From Profundibacter sp033851955 (GTDB lineage: Bacteria > Pseudomonadota > Alphaproteobacteria > Rhodobacterales > Rhodobacteraceae): a stretch of DNA of 64,000 nt. Location of the stretch: NCBI GenBank assembly GCA_033851955.1, contig JAWSVK010000003.1, positions 434,001 through 498,000 on the forward strand. Reading direction: 5' to 3'. This document shows, one piece after another, positions 43,461-51,781 of this stretch. The position numbers and the translations under genes are program-made. Position 1 is the stretch's first letter; each line of letters opens with the position of its first letter. Under the pieces are notes generated by a model. The model was not told the DNA's origin. It saw nothing but the letters and a program-made list of their open reading frames with translations, and made no database searches.

Positions 43461-45437
43461 ATGTCTTGTGAGATAAATACGACTATGAATCGCCGGAATT
43501 TTCTGGCCGGAACTGCAGGATTATCCTTGATCGCCCTTCACCCCTTCTCAGCGCATGCCGCCAGCAATCAGGCCCATTTGCGTCTCATGGAAACCACCGA
43601 CTTGCATATGCATGTCTTTCCCTATGATTACTACGCCGACAGGACCAGTGATACCGTCGGCCTTGCCCGCACAGCCTCGCTGATTAAGGGCGTACGCGAC
43701 GAGGCCACCAATTCGATGCTGTTGGATAACGGCGATTTTCTGCAAGGCAATCCGATGGGGGATTACATCGCCTATGAGCGCGGCATGAAAGACGGCGATA
43801 TGCATCCGGTCATCACCGCAATGAACACATTGGGGTTCGATGCCTCGACCATGGGCAACCACGAATTTAACTACGGGCTGGATTTTCTGCTAAAGTCTAT
43901 TGCCGGTGCCGCTTTCCCCATGGTCTCGGCCAATATCGCCACAGAAATGGGCGCGACTCCGCGTGATGATAAAACCATGCTTAAACCCTATGTGCTGTTG
44001 GACAAACTGCTTCGGGATGGCAGCGGCACCGCGCACCCGATCAAAATCGGCATCATCGGCTTTGCCCCACCTCAAATCATGAACTGGGATCGTCGCCATC
44101 TGGAGGGCAACGTGATGACCCGTGACATCGTCGCCACTGCCCGTGCTTATGTTCCCGAAATGAAAGAGGCGGGCGCCGACATCATCCTCGCGCTGTCGCA
44201 TTCAGGCATTGCGGCCTCGCAAACCGAAGAAGGTTTGGAAAACGCTTCGCTACAACTGGCGATGGTCGACGGCATTGACGCTATTATGGCAGGGCACCAT
44301 CATTTGGTGTTCCCAGGACCGAAATATGCGGGCATCGACGGGGTCGATTCCAAAAAGGGTACGCTGCATGGTAAACCCGCTACGATGGGCGGTTTTTGGG
44401 GCTCGCATATGGGGCTGATCGATCTGATGCTAGAACGCTCTGGCACGGATTGGAAAATCATCAGTTTCACCACCGAGGCGCGGCCAATTTCCAAGCGCAA
44501 TGAAGATCGTTCAACCACCGCATTGGTCGAGAGCCAGCAGGATGTGTTGAATTCTGTGCAGCAACAGCATGATGAAACGCTGACGTATATCCGCCGTGCG
44601 GTTGGCAAAACCGCGACGCCTTTGCACAGCTATTTCGCGTTGGTGGCAGATGATCCGTCTGTTCAAATCGTATCAATTGCGCAGAAATGGTACATCGCTG
44701 AAATGCTGAAAGGCACTGAATATGCAGGCCTGCCGATCTTGTCAGCGGCAGCCCCGTTTAAGGCAGGCGGGCGTGGCGGGCCTGAATACTACACTGACGT
44801 GGCAGTGGGCAACGTGGCAATCAAGAATGTTTCTGATATGTATCTATACCCCAACACCGTTCGCGCAGTGAAAGTAACGGGGGCCCAAGTGAAGGGTTGG
44901 CTGGAACGTTCGGCAGGTATGTTCAATCAAATTGAGCAGGGCAAGACCGATCAGATCCTGCTGAACCCCGATTTTCCCAGCTACAACTTTGATGTGATCG
45001 ACGGGGTGACCTATGAAATCGACCTTAGCCAACCATCGCGATATGATGCCAAAGGCGGTCTATTGGACGCAGGCGCGTCGCGCATCGTCAACCTGATGTT
45101 TGACGGTAAACCTGTCATTGATGACATGGAATTCGTGATCGCCACAAACAATTATCGCGCCTCAGGCGGCGGCGACTTTCCGGGTGCGATGGGGGAAACC
45201 ACCATCTTTGAGGCGCCCGACACCAACCGTGATGTGCTGGTGCGTTATATTGTTGAACAAGGCACGGTCAACCCACAGGCCGACGCCAACTGGCGCTTTA
45301 AATCTTTGCCTGACACCACGGTCCTATTCGATACCGGCCCAAAGGCAATAGACTATATCGATGACGTTAAGGGCGTTTCAATAGAGCCTGCTGGCGATGG
45401 CCCCGATGGCTTCGCACGCTTTCGCATCAAGCTTTGA
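43461..45437 (+). CDS. cpdB: 2',3'-cyclic-nucleotide 2'-phosphodiesterase / 3'-nucleotidase with a Tat signal
   Basis: 658 residues; the start at 43461 has GAGGAGG five bases upstream. The N-terminus contains NRRNFLAGTAGLSLIAL, a twin-arginine export signal, with a likely cut near AHA. The metallophosphatase domain follows: METTDLHMHVFPYDYY, LLDNGDFLQGNP, TMGNHEFNYG and MAGHHHLVFPG. Then comes the C-terminal nucleotidase domain with the substrate-binding AAPFKAGGRGGPEYYTD and NNYRASGGGDFPG. It degrades cyclic nucleotides and 3'-AMP in the periplasm for phosphate and nucleoside scavenging. A CtrA-like half-site (TTAACCAT) lies at 43401-43408. Confidence 0.94.
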   Translation: MSCEINTTMNRRNFLAGTAGLSLIALHPFSAHAASNQAHLRLMETTDLHMHVFPYDYYADRTSDTVGLARTASLIKGVRDEATNSMLLDNGDFLQGNPMGDYIAYERGMKDGDMHPVITAMNTLGFDASTMGNHEFNYGLDFLLKSIAGAAFPMVSANIATEMGATPRDDKTMLKPYVLLDKLLRDGSGTAHPIKIGIIGFAPPQIMNWDRRHLEGNVMTRDIVATARAYVPEMKEAGADIILALSHSGIAASQTEEGLENASLQLAMVDGIDAIMAGHHHLVFPGPKYAGIDGVDSKKGTLHGKPATMGGFWGSHMGLIDLMLERSGTDWKIISFTTEARPISKRNEDRSTTALVESQQDVLNSVQQQHDETLTYIRRAVGKTATPLHSYFALVADDPSVQIVSIAQKWYIAEMLKGTEYAGLPILSAAAPFKAGGRGGPEYYTDVAVGNVAIKNVSDMYLYPNTVRAVKVTGAQVKGWLERSAGMFNQIEQGKTDQILLNPDFPSYNFDVIDGVTYEIDLSQPSRYDAKGGLLDAGASRIVNLMFDGKPVIDDMEFVIATNNYRASGGGDFPGAMGETTIFEAPDTNRDVLVRYIVEQGTVNPQADANWRFKSLPDTTVLFDTGPKAIDYIDDVKGVSIEPAGDGPDGFARFRIKL

Positions 45438-45678
45438 TTTTGCGCGCCTTGGCGGGTGGCTAATATCACCAGTGGCCAGACTTAATAGCTGGTCTATGCG
45501 CATGCCAAAATTGCCGACCTCTCCGGCGCGGTGAAAATTTCGCGCGGGATTTTTCTCCCTTTCAAAGTCAAAAACAATAACTTGCAAAGTTTGATCACCC
45601 ATTGGGTGCGCATACAGCCAAGCCTCCTAGGGAACAGGAAGATGACGTTGCCGCGCCTCCTTTGCTTGATTAAGCCAG

Positions 45679-46533
45679 TCAGCCAACTCTAAGCGTCGAC
45701 CTACCACGCATCTGCGACCAGATCAGTGCCGCCATGATCATAGCACCGCCTACCACCGCGGCCCCCGTCGGAATCTCACTCAGCAGCAAAAACGCCCAAA
45801 TTGGTGCCAGAGGTGTTTCCAACGCGCTTAGCAATGCGGCCTCCGTTGGCGGTAAAATTCGTGCACCCATTGTGAAGGTCACCGAAGCCAGCGCAAACAA
45901 CACGCCAAACAAAAGCAACAGCATCAATTCCGTGCTGATCACCTGCATAGGGGTTGTGAACCAAAGCGCAACGGGCAGCAACGCAATTGAGGCCAGCGCA
46001 TTGGGCAGCAACACAGGCGTTTGCGGATAGCGCCGATAAAGCACCATCATTCCCGCAATCATCAAGGTCATCCAAAACGCCAGCGCATCCCCTAACAACG
46101 TACCGCCACCAAGCGAGCCGCTGATCACCACGAATACCCCGATGATCGCAACACAGCTCGCCAGTACCACCCGTCGGCTTGGTCGCTCTTTCAGCAACAC
46201 CCAGGCCAGCAACGCGGTGACAAACGGCGCACTCGCCCAGATCAGCGCCACATTGGCAATGCTGGTCAATTTAAAAGCGGGGATAAACGCCGCTGTGCCT
46301 GACACATTCAACAGGGTCGATCCCCATGCAGCGGCGCCAAACCCGCGTAACTCGCGCCGGAAATCCCCACGCAACAGCGCGTAACCCAGCGTGAAAAGGG
46401 CCGCACTGACCCCACGCCAAAAAATCACCGTCCAAGCATCAGCGCTCACACCCTTGGTGAACAGCCCCGCTGTGCTAAACGCGATTGCCGACACGCAAAC
46501 CAAGGCAACGCCGCGTGCATGTGTTGATTTCAT
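45679..46533 (-). CDS. EamA (DMT superfamily) transporter
   Basis: 284 residues with ten predicted membrane helices in two homologous halves. The first half has SAIAFSTAGLFTKGVSADAWTVIFWRGVSAALF, typical of EamA, and the second ends ALETPLAPIWAFLLLSEIPTGAAVVGGAMIM. Members export amino acids, metabolites or drugs; no substrate can be assigned. Its start overlaps the stop of the upstream gene by four bases. The 241-base gap beyond its end (45438-45678) shows nothing convincing. Confidence 0.9.
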   Translation of the reverse strand: MKSTHARGVALVCVSAIAFSTAGLFTKGVSADAWTVIFWRGVSAALFTLGYALLRGDFRRELRGFGAAAWGSTLLNVSGTAAFIPAFKLTSIANVALIWASAPFVTALLAWVLLKERPSRRVVLASCVAIIGVFVVISGSLGGGTLLGDALAFWMTLMIAGMMVLYRRYPQTPVLLPNALASIALLPVALWFTTPMQVISTELMLLLLFGVLFALASVTFTMGARILPPTEAALLSALETPLAPIWAFLLLSEIPTGAAVVGGAMIMAALIWSQMRGRSTLRVG

Positions 46534-46937
46534 TCCTCACCCCCTCTTCCAGTCGCCTGACGTGTTCCACCACCGATTTGGATTGCCCCGACCATCCAGT
46601 CCACGCGACCGGCTGCTAGGATGTGATGCACCCGAATGACGGGTTCCTGATAGGAATGAGCCTGAAATATGCTTTCCACAACCCTCGCTAACACATCTTG
46701 ATTATCCGGCAACTCGAAACTGACATGCACGACACCTGGTCGCATCCGGATATCGTCCTCGGCCCCTGCTGCAGCACCCTGGCGCGGGCGATATCGCTCA
46801 GTTCCTTTGGCATACTGATAGGCGTTGCGGTCGTATTTCAAACCTTGGGCCAGCGGGTCAACATGGCAGACCTGCTCCATGATGCGGTCGACATCCTCAT
46901 GCGGCGCATAGGTATCGACAATCAACAGCCGTTTCAT
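46530..46937 (-). CDS. Small conserved protein, possibly NIF3/CutA-like fold
   Basis: 135 residues. RPGVVHVSFELPDNQDVLARVVESIFQAHSYQEPVI resembles the ferredoxin-like dimerisation module of NIF3/YqfO proteins, whose marker is 'HPYEEP' (here HSYQEP). The remainder is hydrophilic, with a glycine-rich tail. No catalytic residues are seen. The end overlaps the EamA start by four bases, which suggests a joint function, but the function is unknown. Confidence 0.65.
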   Translation of the reverse strand: MKRLLIVDTYAPHEDVDRIMEQVCHVDPLAQGLKYDRNAYQYAKGTERYRPRQGAAAGAEDDIRMRPGVVHVSFELPDNQDVLARVVESIFQAHSYQEPVIRVHHILAAGRVDWMVGAIQIGGGTRQATGRGGEE

Positions 46938-47078
46938 GTGAGCCTATTTTGTATCAAACTGAGCAAGCTCCATTCTGCAATTCCTTGGTGGTTTTCCATG
47001 CCCTAGCACTCCCCCGCTGGCATGTATCCGTCAGCATTGATCTGACAGGCTGCAGTATAAACCGGTAAAGAGGTTGAT

Positions 47079-47659
47079 ATGGCGCGCTCATCCAGAATGT
47101 TTTAAGTCATCCAACTGTTGCGCGTGGCCAAGCGCCCCAGCACCGTGCAAACGGTTGCGGAAGAACTCGAAGTTACCAAGCGCACGAAGTATCGCGACGT
47201 TGCCTCACTTCAAACAATGCACGTCCCAATTAGAGGCGAAGCAGGGGTTGGATACATCATGCGCGCAGGGTGGGGTTATCGATGATCGCCCGCACAGGGG
47301 ATCACGGGTTGGTACGCGCAGGGCGTCGCGCGGCTCGCAAACTCTCAGAGGCAACGGCCCTAAGTGAAACTTTATTTTCCTCATCTTGGGGGCCAGAGGC
47401 ACCGGCAACTATTGATCTAACCGACATCCGGACGGTCATCCGCCAGCCCCAAGTGATCCAAATCAGCTATCTTAACGATTGCGGCGCAAAGACCAGCCGC
47501 AGCATCCCGCCTCTCGCGGCGATATACTACGCCGCCTCCATCGTGCTTGCGGCATGGTGCTCTTTGCGACTGGGGTTTTGCCACTTCAGACCGGACCGGA
47601 TATCCAGCCACAAAATCGGACCGGAGATATTCGCAGATCGAGCGGCAGCTTTGTGCTAA
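47079..47659 (+). pseudogene. Ruined YafY-type (HTH plus WYL domain) transcriptional regulator
   Basis: From ATG 47079 the first frame reads MARSSRMF, a TAA at 47103-47105, then VIQLLRVAKRPSTVQTVAEELEVTKRT and VASLQTMHVPIRGEAGVGY. This is the DeoR-like DNA-binding half of YafY regulators. The WYL half appears in another frame from about 47285 (ARTGDHGLVRAGRRAARKL, ISYLNDCGAKTSR, VLAAWCSLRLGFCHFRPDRI) to a TAA at 47657-47659. So there is one nonsense codon, a frameshift, and missing sequence between the halves (roughly the LPPLMLTxDE linker). The gene cannot make a normal regulator. It lies upstream of a nitroreductase, which it may once have controlled. The rest of the gap 46938-47832 holds only small hairpins. 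Confidence 0.8.
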
Positions 47660-47704
47660 GAATGGACCAAAATCACGCCACAAATCTGTAAAGCGCTGAA
47701 TATA

Positions 47705-47762
47705 CCTGCGCCGCAGGCAACGCACCGTTAGGTGCATCACAAGCCAGCAGCCCGAACGGGCT
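47705..47762. repeat. Three small hairpins in tandem ahead of the nitroreductase gene
   Basis: CCTGC/GCAGG (47705-47717), GCACC-GTTA-GGTGC (47722-47735) and AGCCC-GAAC-GGGCT (47749-47762, followed by TCATTTTA) follow each other within 60 bases. The last could end transcription of the pseudogene. Short stems, so modest weight. Confidence 0.4.
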
Positions 47763-47832
47763 TCATTTTAACAACACACCCTTGAACCCAAACGCAATAA
47801 CGACAACATATAGCAGGCAATAGGAGACGCAG

Positions 47833-48411
47833 ATGACAAACCAGACGAAAACCGTACAAGACTTCCTGCACACTCGGCGCTCATATCCTTACAGAACCCT
47901 GACCACACCAGCCCCGAGCACCGACGAATTGGCACCGCTTTTGACGGCCGCCGCGCGGGTGCCGGATCATGGCAAGTTGGAGCCCTGGCGCTTTATCGTT
48001 CTGGTAGGCGACGCCCTGCCCCGCCTTGCCAAGCTTGCTTTGATGCGAGGTGCTACTCTGGGTGTTGATCCTGACAAAATCACCAAATCCGCCGATACTT
48101 TTGCGAATGCGCCGTTGATCGTTGCCATTGTCACCTGCCCGCAACCTTCTGGTAAGGTTCCCAAAATCGAGCAGCACTATTCTGCGGGGGCTGTCTGTTT
48201 ATCACTGCTCAATGTTGCGCTGGCCTCGGGTTGGGGGGCCAATTGGCTGTCAGATTGGCCCAGCCATGATCGCGAATTTCTGTCAGCAGGTTTGGACCTT
48301 GCCCAACACGAAGGCGTTGCTGGGTTTATCCATATCGGCACCGGAAAAACACCACCGTCCGAGCGCCCCAGACCTCAGATCGACAACTTAACGACTTGGG
48401 TTACCAAATGA
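47833..48411 (+). CDS. Nitroreductase family protein
   Basis: 192 residues, preceded by AGGAG. FMN-binding nitroreductase pattern: FLHTRRSYPYRTL near the N-terminus (the RRS that binds the FMN phosphate), LLTAAARVPDHGKLEPWRFIVL near residue 37, and the late GFIHIGTGKTPPSERPRP. The length and 'PDHGKLEPWRF' are like YdjA-type enzymes, which reduce nitro compounds or quinones with NAD(P)H. The stop overlaps the next ATG (ATGA). Confidence 0.9.
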   Translation: MTNQTKTVQDFLHTRRSYPYRTLTTPAPSTDELAPLLTAAARVPDHGKLEPWRFIVLVGDALPRLAKLALMRGATLGVDPDKITKSADTFANAPLIVAIVTCPQPSGKVPKIEQHYSAGAVCLSLLNVALASGWGANWLSDWPSHDREFLSAGLDLAQHEGVAGFIHIGTGKTPPSERPRPQIDNLTTWVTK

Positions 48412-49103
48412 TATTTTCAGATTTCAGCAAAGCCGTAAGCCAACTGACAGACCGGCGTTTCATACGTGTGCTGTTCTTTGGGATTGCCCTGACCGTGGCC
48501 CTGCTGTTTGGTATCTACGCCCTGTTTTTAACCGCCATAAGCAGCTTTGGCCCAGATGTTCTGACGCTCCCAATTGTTGGTGAAATAACTTGGGTCAAGG
48601 ACTTGCTAGGCTGGGGGTCCGTGTTGATCATGTTCGGCCTGTCGTTCTTTCTGATGATCCCTGTGGCCTCTGCCTTTACGGGGCTTTTCCTAGAAGACGT
48701 CGCCCGCGCGGTTGAGCAAAAACATTACCCCAACCTCCCGCCAACCTCGCGCGTTCCCTTTGGCGAAACCTTGGTGGATACGCTTAACTTTCTCGGGTTG
48801 CTGATCGGGGCAAATATTTTGGCCGTCATACTCTATACCGTTTTAAACGTGTTCTCGCCGCTCGCGTTTTGGACGATCAATGGCTATTTGCTTGGACGCG
48901 AATATTTTCAGATGGCGGCCATGCGACGTTTGGGGCGGATCGGTGCCAAAGCCTTTGGCAAAAAACATCGATTTGAAATTTGGGTGGCTGGCGTGTTGAT
49001 GACAATTCCGCTGACGATTCCGCTGGTGAACTTGCTGATACCGGTGCTAGCGGCCGCCACATTTACCCATATGTTTCAGCGGCTTGAGGGTGGGGTGAAA
49101 TGA
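48408..49103 (+). CDS. EI24 / CysZ-like membrane protein
   Basis: 231 residues from ATG 48408, overlapping the nitroreductase stop. Several hydrophobic helices (FFGIALTVALLFGIYALFLTAI, VLIMFGLSFFLMIPVASAFTGLFLEDVARAVE) and the conserved YLLGREYFQMAAMRRLG identify the EI24 domain, shared with the sulfate permease CysZ. In alphaproteobacteria the family is widespread, but sulfate transport is not proven for it. The last 28 bases overlap the convergent DUF1467 gene. Confidence 0.85.
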   Translation: MIFSDFSKAVSQLTDRRFIRVLFFGIALTVALLFGIYALFLTAISSFGPDVLTLPIVGEITWVKDLLGWGSVLIMFGLSFFLMIPVASAFTGLFLEDVARAVEQKHYPNLPPTSRVPFGETLVDTLNFLGLLIGANILAVILYTVLNVFSPLAFWTINGYLLGREYFQMAAMRRLGRIGAKAFGKKHRFEIWVAGVLMTIPLTIPLVNLLIPVLAAATFTHMFQRLEGGVK

Positions 49104-49357
49104 TCAAACCAGTCGAAATCCTCAACAGTGATCACACCGCTTAAGATCACCGTCATAAGAATCGACCACACCACAATGGTAATTGCAGTAACGATTAAAG
49201 CTCGCTTTTTGAGTTGCGGGTCGACTGGCGCAGACGCAGGTGTGCCGCGGGCAACCTTGCCAACATCGGCCTGGGTTTTCAGGCGCAGCGGCAACACGAT
49301 AAACAGCGTCATAAACCAGATGATTGCAAATAAAACGAGTGCGGATGTAATCGCCAT
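49076..49357 (-). CDS. DUF1467 family membrane protein
   Basis: 93 residues with two membrane helices (ALVLFAIIWFMTLFIVLPL and ALIVTAITIVVWSILMTVIL) joined by a polar loop containing KTQADVGKVARGTPASAP, the DUF1467 signature. It follows mce after six bases, the arrangement common in Rhodobacterales. Function unknown. Confidence 0.88.
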   Translation of the reverse strand: MAITSALVLFAIIWFMTLFIVLPLRLKTQADVGKVARGTPASAPVDPQLKKRALIVTAITIVVWSILMTVILSGVITVEDFDWFDHFTPPSSR

Positions 49358-49363
49358 AGCGGT

Positions 49364-49768
49364 TTAAACCTGTTCCAGTTCAACCAGCGTACCGGTGAAA
49401 TCTTTGGGGTGTAAAAACAAAACTGGCTTGCCATGTGCGCCTATTTTTGGCTCGCCAGTGCCCAACACGCGCGCGCCTGCGGCCTTCAGTTTGTCGCGGG
49501 CTGCGATGATGTCGTCGACCTCGTAACAGATGTGGTGAATGCCACCCGACGGATTCTTGGCCAAAAACCCGTTGATTGGGCTGTCGTCACCCAAAGGATA
49601 CAGCAGCTCGATCTTAGTGTTGGGCAGTTCGATGAAAATCACGGTCACGCCGTGGTCCGGCTCGTCTTGAGGGGCACCTACTTTGGCGCCCAAAGTGTCA
49701 CGATATAGGTTCGCGGCGGCCTCAAGGTCTGGCACGGCGATGGCAACATGGTTCAAGCGTCCGATCAT
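49364..49768 (-). CDS. mce: Methylmalonyl-CoA epimerase
   Basis: 134 residues, a vicinal-oxygen-chelate fold of two paired modules. Metal ligands are visible in LNHVAIAVPDL (H6-H7 region), the glutamate of TKIELLYPLG, GGIHHICYEVDD near residue 75, and the final TLVELEQV. It interconverts (R)- and (S)-methylmalonyl-CoA in propionyl-CoA and branched-chain breakdown, feeding methylmalonyl-CoA mutase. Co-transcribed with the DUF1467 gene. Confidence 0.94.
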   Translation of the reverse strand: MIGRLNHVAIAVPDLEAAANLYRDTLGAKVGAPQDEPDHGVTVIFIELPNTKIELLYPLGDDSPINGFLAKNPSGGIHHICYEVDDIIAARDKLKAAGARVLGTGEPKIGAHGKPVLFLHPKDFTGTLVELEQV

Positions 49769-49925
49769 CAGGGTATCCTCTTTTTCACCGGTTCAAGGGC
49801 GTTATGAAGCGGCAAATGGGCTTGTGCAAGTCAACACTTGTCGAATGTGTCGCTCTGTTAACCTCCCCTTAGGCAATATTGGGATTAACTGTAGGTCATC
49901 ACTTAATCGGGAATAGGGCAAGACA

Positions 49926-50642
49926 ATGGATGAATTCGGCGAAATGACACTGGATCGATGCGCCACCGCAGCGCGGCCACTTTTGGGACTGACTGTGTTG
50001 GTTGTAGAGGATAGCCGCTTTGCAAGCGAAGCGATGCGGTTGTTGTGTTTGCGTTCAGGCGCGCGCATTCGTCGGGCAGATTGTTTGGGTTCTGCACATA
50101 AACATTTGCAACTCTACCGTCCTTCCGTAGTGCTGATTGACTTGGGGCTGCCCGATGGCTCTGGCGCTGACCTGATTGAAGAACTGGCACATGCTACACC
50201 ACGCATCGACGTTATTCTGGGCATCAGTGGCGACACGGGGCGTGAGGCAGAGGCAATGGCGGCAGGGGCAGACGGATTTTTGGCCAAACCGTTTGATGGC
50301 CTTGGGGTGTTTCAGCAGGCCATCTTGACCCATCTGCCAGATACGGCCCAACCGCCGGGCCCACGTGTGGTGCCGAATGAAACTATCACGCCAGATCCAA
50401 TTGCATTTCTTGACGACATTGCACATGTGGCCGATGTCCTAAAGACGGGGCCTGATGGCAAGATGCTGGACTATGTGGCCCAATTCACTTCGGGCATTGC
50501 CCGCAGCGCCCATGATGCGCCGCTAGAGGCCGCGGCGATCGCCTTAGCCAGTGATCGCGCCACCGGACAACCGGTGCGAGGTGATGTGCAACGCCTGAAC
50601 GGTATGCTTAAGGAGCGCCTCGCCGAAAACCAAGTGATCTAG
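49926..50642 (+). CDS. Single-domain-type response regulator with an uncharacterised C-terminal region
   Basis: 238 residues. Residues 20-135 form a receiver domain: acidic pair E28-D29, phospho-acceptor D72 in LIDLGLPDG, S101 in the switch position and K121 in AKPF. Residues 150-238 have no DNA-binding or enzyme motif that I recognise and look mainly helical (LDYVAQFTSGIARSA, LEAAAIALASD). It may act by protein contact. No histidine kinase is adjacent. A small terminator-like hairpin follows directly. Confidence 0.85.
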   Translation: MDEFGEMTLDRCATAARPLLGLTVLVVEDSRFASEAMRLLCLRSGARIRRADCLGSAHKHLQLYRPSVVLIDLGLPDGSGADLIEELAHATPRIDVILGISGDTGREAEAMAAGADGFLAKPFDGLGVFQQAILTHLPDTAQPPGPRVVPNETITPDPIAFLDDIAHVADVLKTGPDGKMLDYVAQFTSGIARSAHDAPLEAAAIALASDRATGQPVRGDVQRLNGMLKERLAENQVI

Positions 50643-50647
50643 GCCGC

Positions 50648-50671
50648 TCATCAAGCCTCACGGCTTTCTTC
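50648..50671 (+). terminator. Short terminator-like hairpin after the response regulator
   Basis: AAGCC-TCAC-GGCTT followed by TCTTC, six bases after the stop codon. The 24-base block is nearly identical (one difference) to 62959-62982 after tdk, which supports a shared function as a transcription end. Confidence 0.55.
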
Positions 50672-50735
50672 GCAGGTGGCGAAAAACGCCGTAAGGGGTG
50701 ATGAGCCACCGTTCAGCCGAATTCAGCCCTCTAAC

Positions 50736-51449
50736 TCAAAGCGCAGGATCGTCAATCACCCTGACCAAGCGGGTCATATCAGACAGGCTCTCTTTTTGTT
50801 GGCCCTCTGCATCAAAGTTTTCCACCGCAAGCCAAGTGGAAAACGCAGATTTCAACGCCGGCCATTCACTGTCAATCGAGGCATACCATGCCGTATCCCG
50901 ATTGCGCCCCTTGGACAGCCCCGCTTGGCGGAAAATCCCCTCATAGCTGAATCCTAACCGTTGAGCAGCGCGACGTGAGCCCATATTCAAGGCGTTGCAT
51001 TTCCATTCATAGCGCCGATAACCTGCTTCAAATGCCCATTGCATCATCAAAAACATGGCCTCTGTCGCGGCGCGGGTGCGTTGCAACGGCTTGGCATAAT
51101 TGATGTGACCCACCTCGATCGACCCCGCCTCGGGTGTGATTCTCAGGAAACTGGCGACCCCTTCAAAATGACCGCTTTCAAGGTTTTTGACCGCGTAAAA
51201 CACCGGATCACCCCCCGCAATCGCATCGCGAACCCAGCGGTGATAGCCAGCAGCCGAAGTATACGGCCCATAGGGCAGAAAATCCCAAATTTCATCGTCC
51301 ATCGAATTGGCGCGGTGAATTTCCGCAGCATGCGCATCAGCATTTAGCAATTCCAAACGCGCATATTTGCCCAAAAGCACGTGTTCGTTGGGGCGTTTTG
51401 GTTCGGTCCACCCCTGAACCACTCTGCCCAATCGCATCTCATCCGACAT
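50736..51449 (-). CDS. GNAT family N-acetyltransferase (RimJ/RimL type)
   Basis: 237 residues from ATG 51449, with GGGAGAAT upstream; a TTG at 51464 is the alternative. Core motifs are ARLELLNADAHAAEIH near the start, FYAVKNLESGHFEGVASFLRI, the central IEVGHINYAKPLQRTRAATEAMFLMM (acetyl-CoA-binding region) and RYEWKCNALNMGSRRAAQRLGFSYEGIFRQ. It acetylates an amino group of a protein, peptide or small molecule; the target is unknown. Confidence 0.88.
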   Translation of the reverse strand: MSDEMRLGRVVQGWTEPKRPNEHVLLGKYARLELLNADAHAAEIHRANSMDDEIWDFLPYGPYTSAAGYHRWVRDAIAGGDPVFYAVKNLESGHFEGVASFLRITPEAGSIEVGHINYAKPLQRTRAATEAMFLMMQWAFEAGYRRYEWKCNALNMGSRRAAQRLGFSYEGIFRQAGLSKGRNRDTAWYASIDSEWPALKSAFSTWLAVENFDAEGQQKESLSDMTRLVRVIDDPAL

Positions 51450-51601
51450 TGCATATTCTCCCAATTGTCCGTCGATACTAGGTCAAGCCCTGCAGTGGCG
51501 AAACCCTGAAAACGTGCCATTCACACCCAAATCCCGCCACATTCGAAAGGCACAATAAAAGACAAGCCCAATCACGAAACCCCAAAACCGGAGTCGTAAC
51601 C

Positions 51602-51781
51602 ATGTTAAAAAAGCTAATTCATATTTCCAATGATGACAGCGGCAATGTCGCGTTTGATTGGGTGGTTTTGACGGCGGGTATCATTTCACTGGGCATGGCC
51701 GTCACCCTGACGGCAACCCACAATGCCAATGCTGCCGCGTCGGACAGGACCACCGTCGTGGTCATATCAACCGCGCACTAA
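51602..51781 (+). CDS. Orphan Flp-type (type IVb) pilin-like peptide
   Basis: 59 residues, too short for most gene finders. It starts MLKKLIHISNDDSG, then NVAFDWVVLTAGIISLGMAVTLT. Type IVb prepilins have a short polar leader ending in glycine, an acidic residue at +5 and a hydrophobic stretch. Here G14 would be the cut site, D19 is at +5, and about 18 hydrophobic residues follow. Similar DESGAVTVDWVVLTA-like peptides occur in related bacteria. No tad/cpa assembly genes lie in the window. The last four bases overlap the stop of the convergent DUF1501 gene. Confidence 0.7.
   Translation: MLKKLIHISNDDSGNVAFDWVVLTAGIISLGMAVTLTATHNANAAASDRTTVVVISTAH

Noticed and set aside
45378..45602. Minus-strand frame of 74 codons at the end of cpdB
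   Set aside because: Overlaps the cpdB end, lacks a ribosome site and resembles no family.
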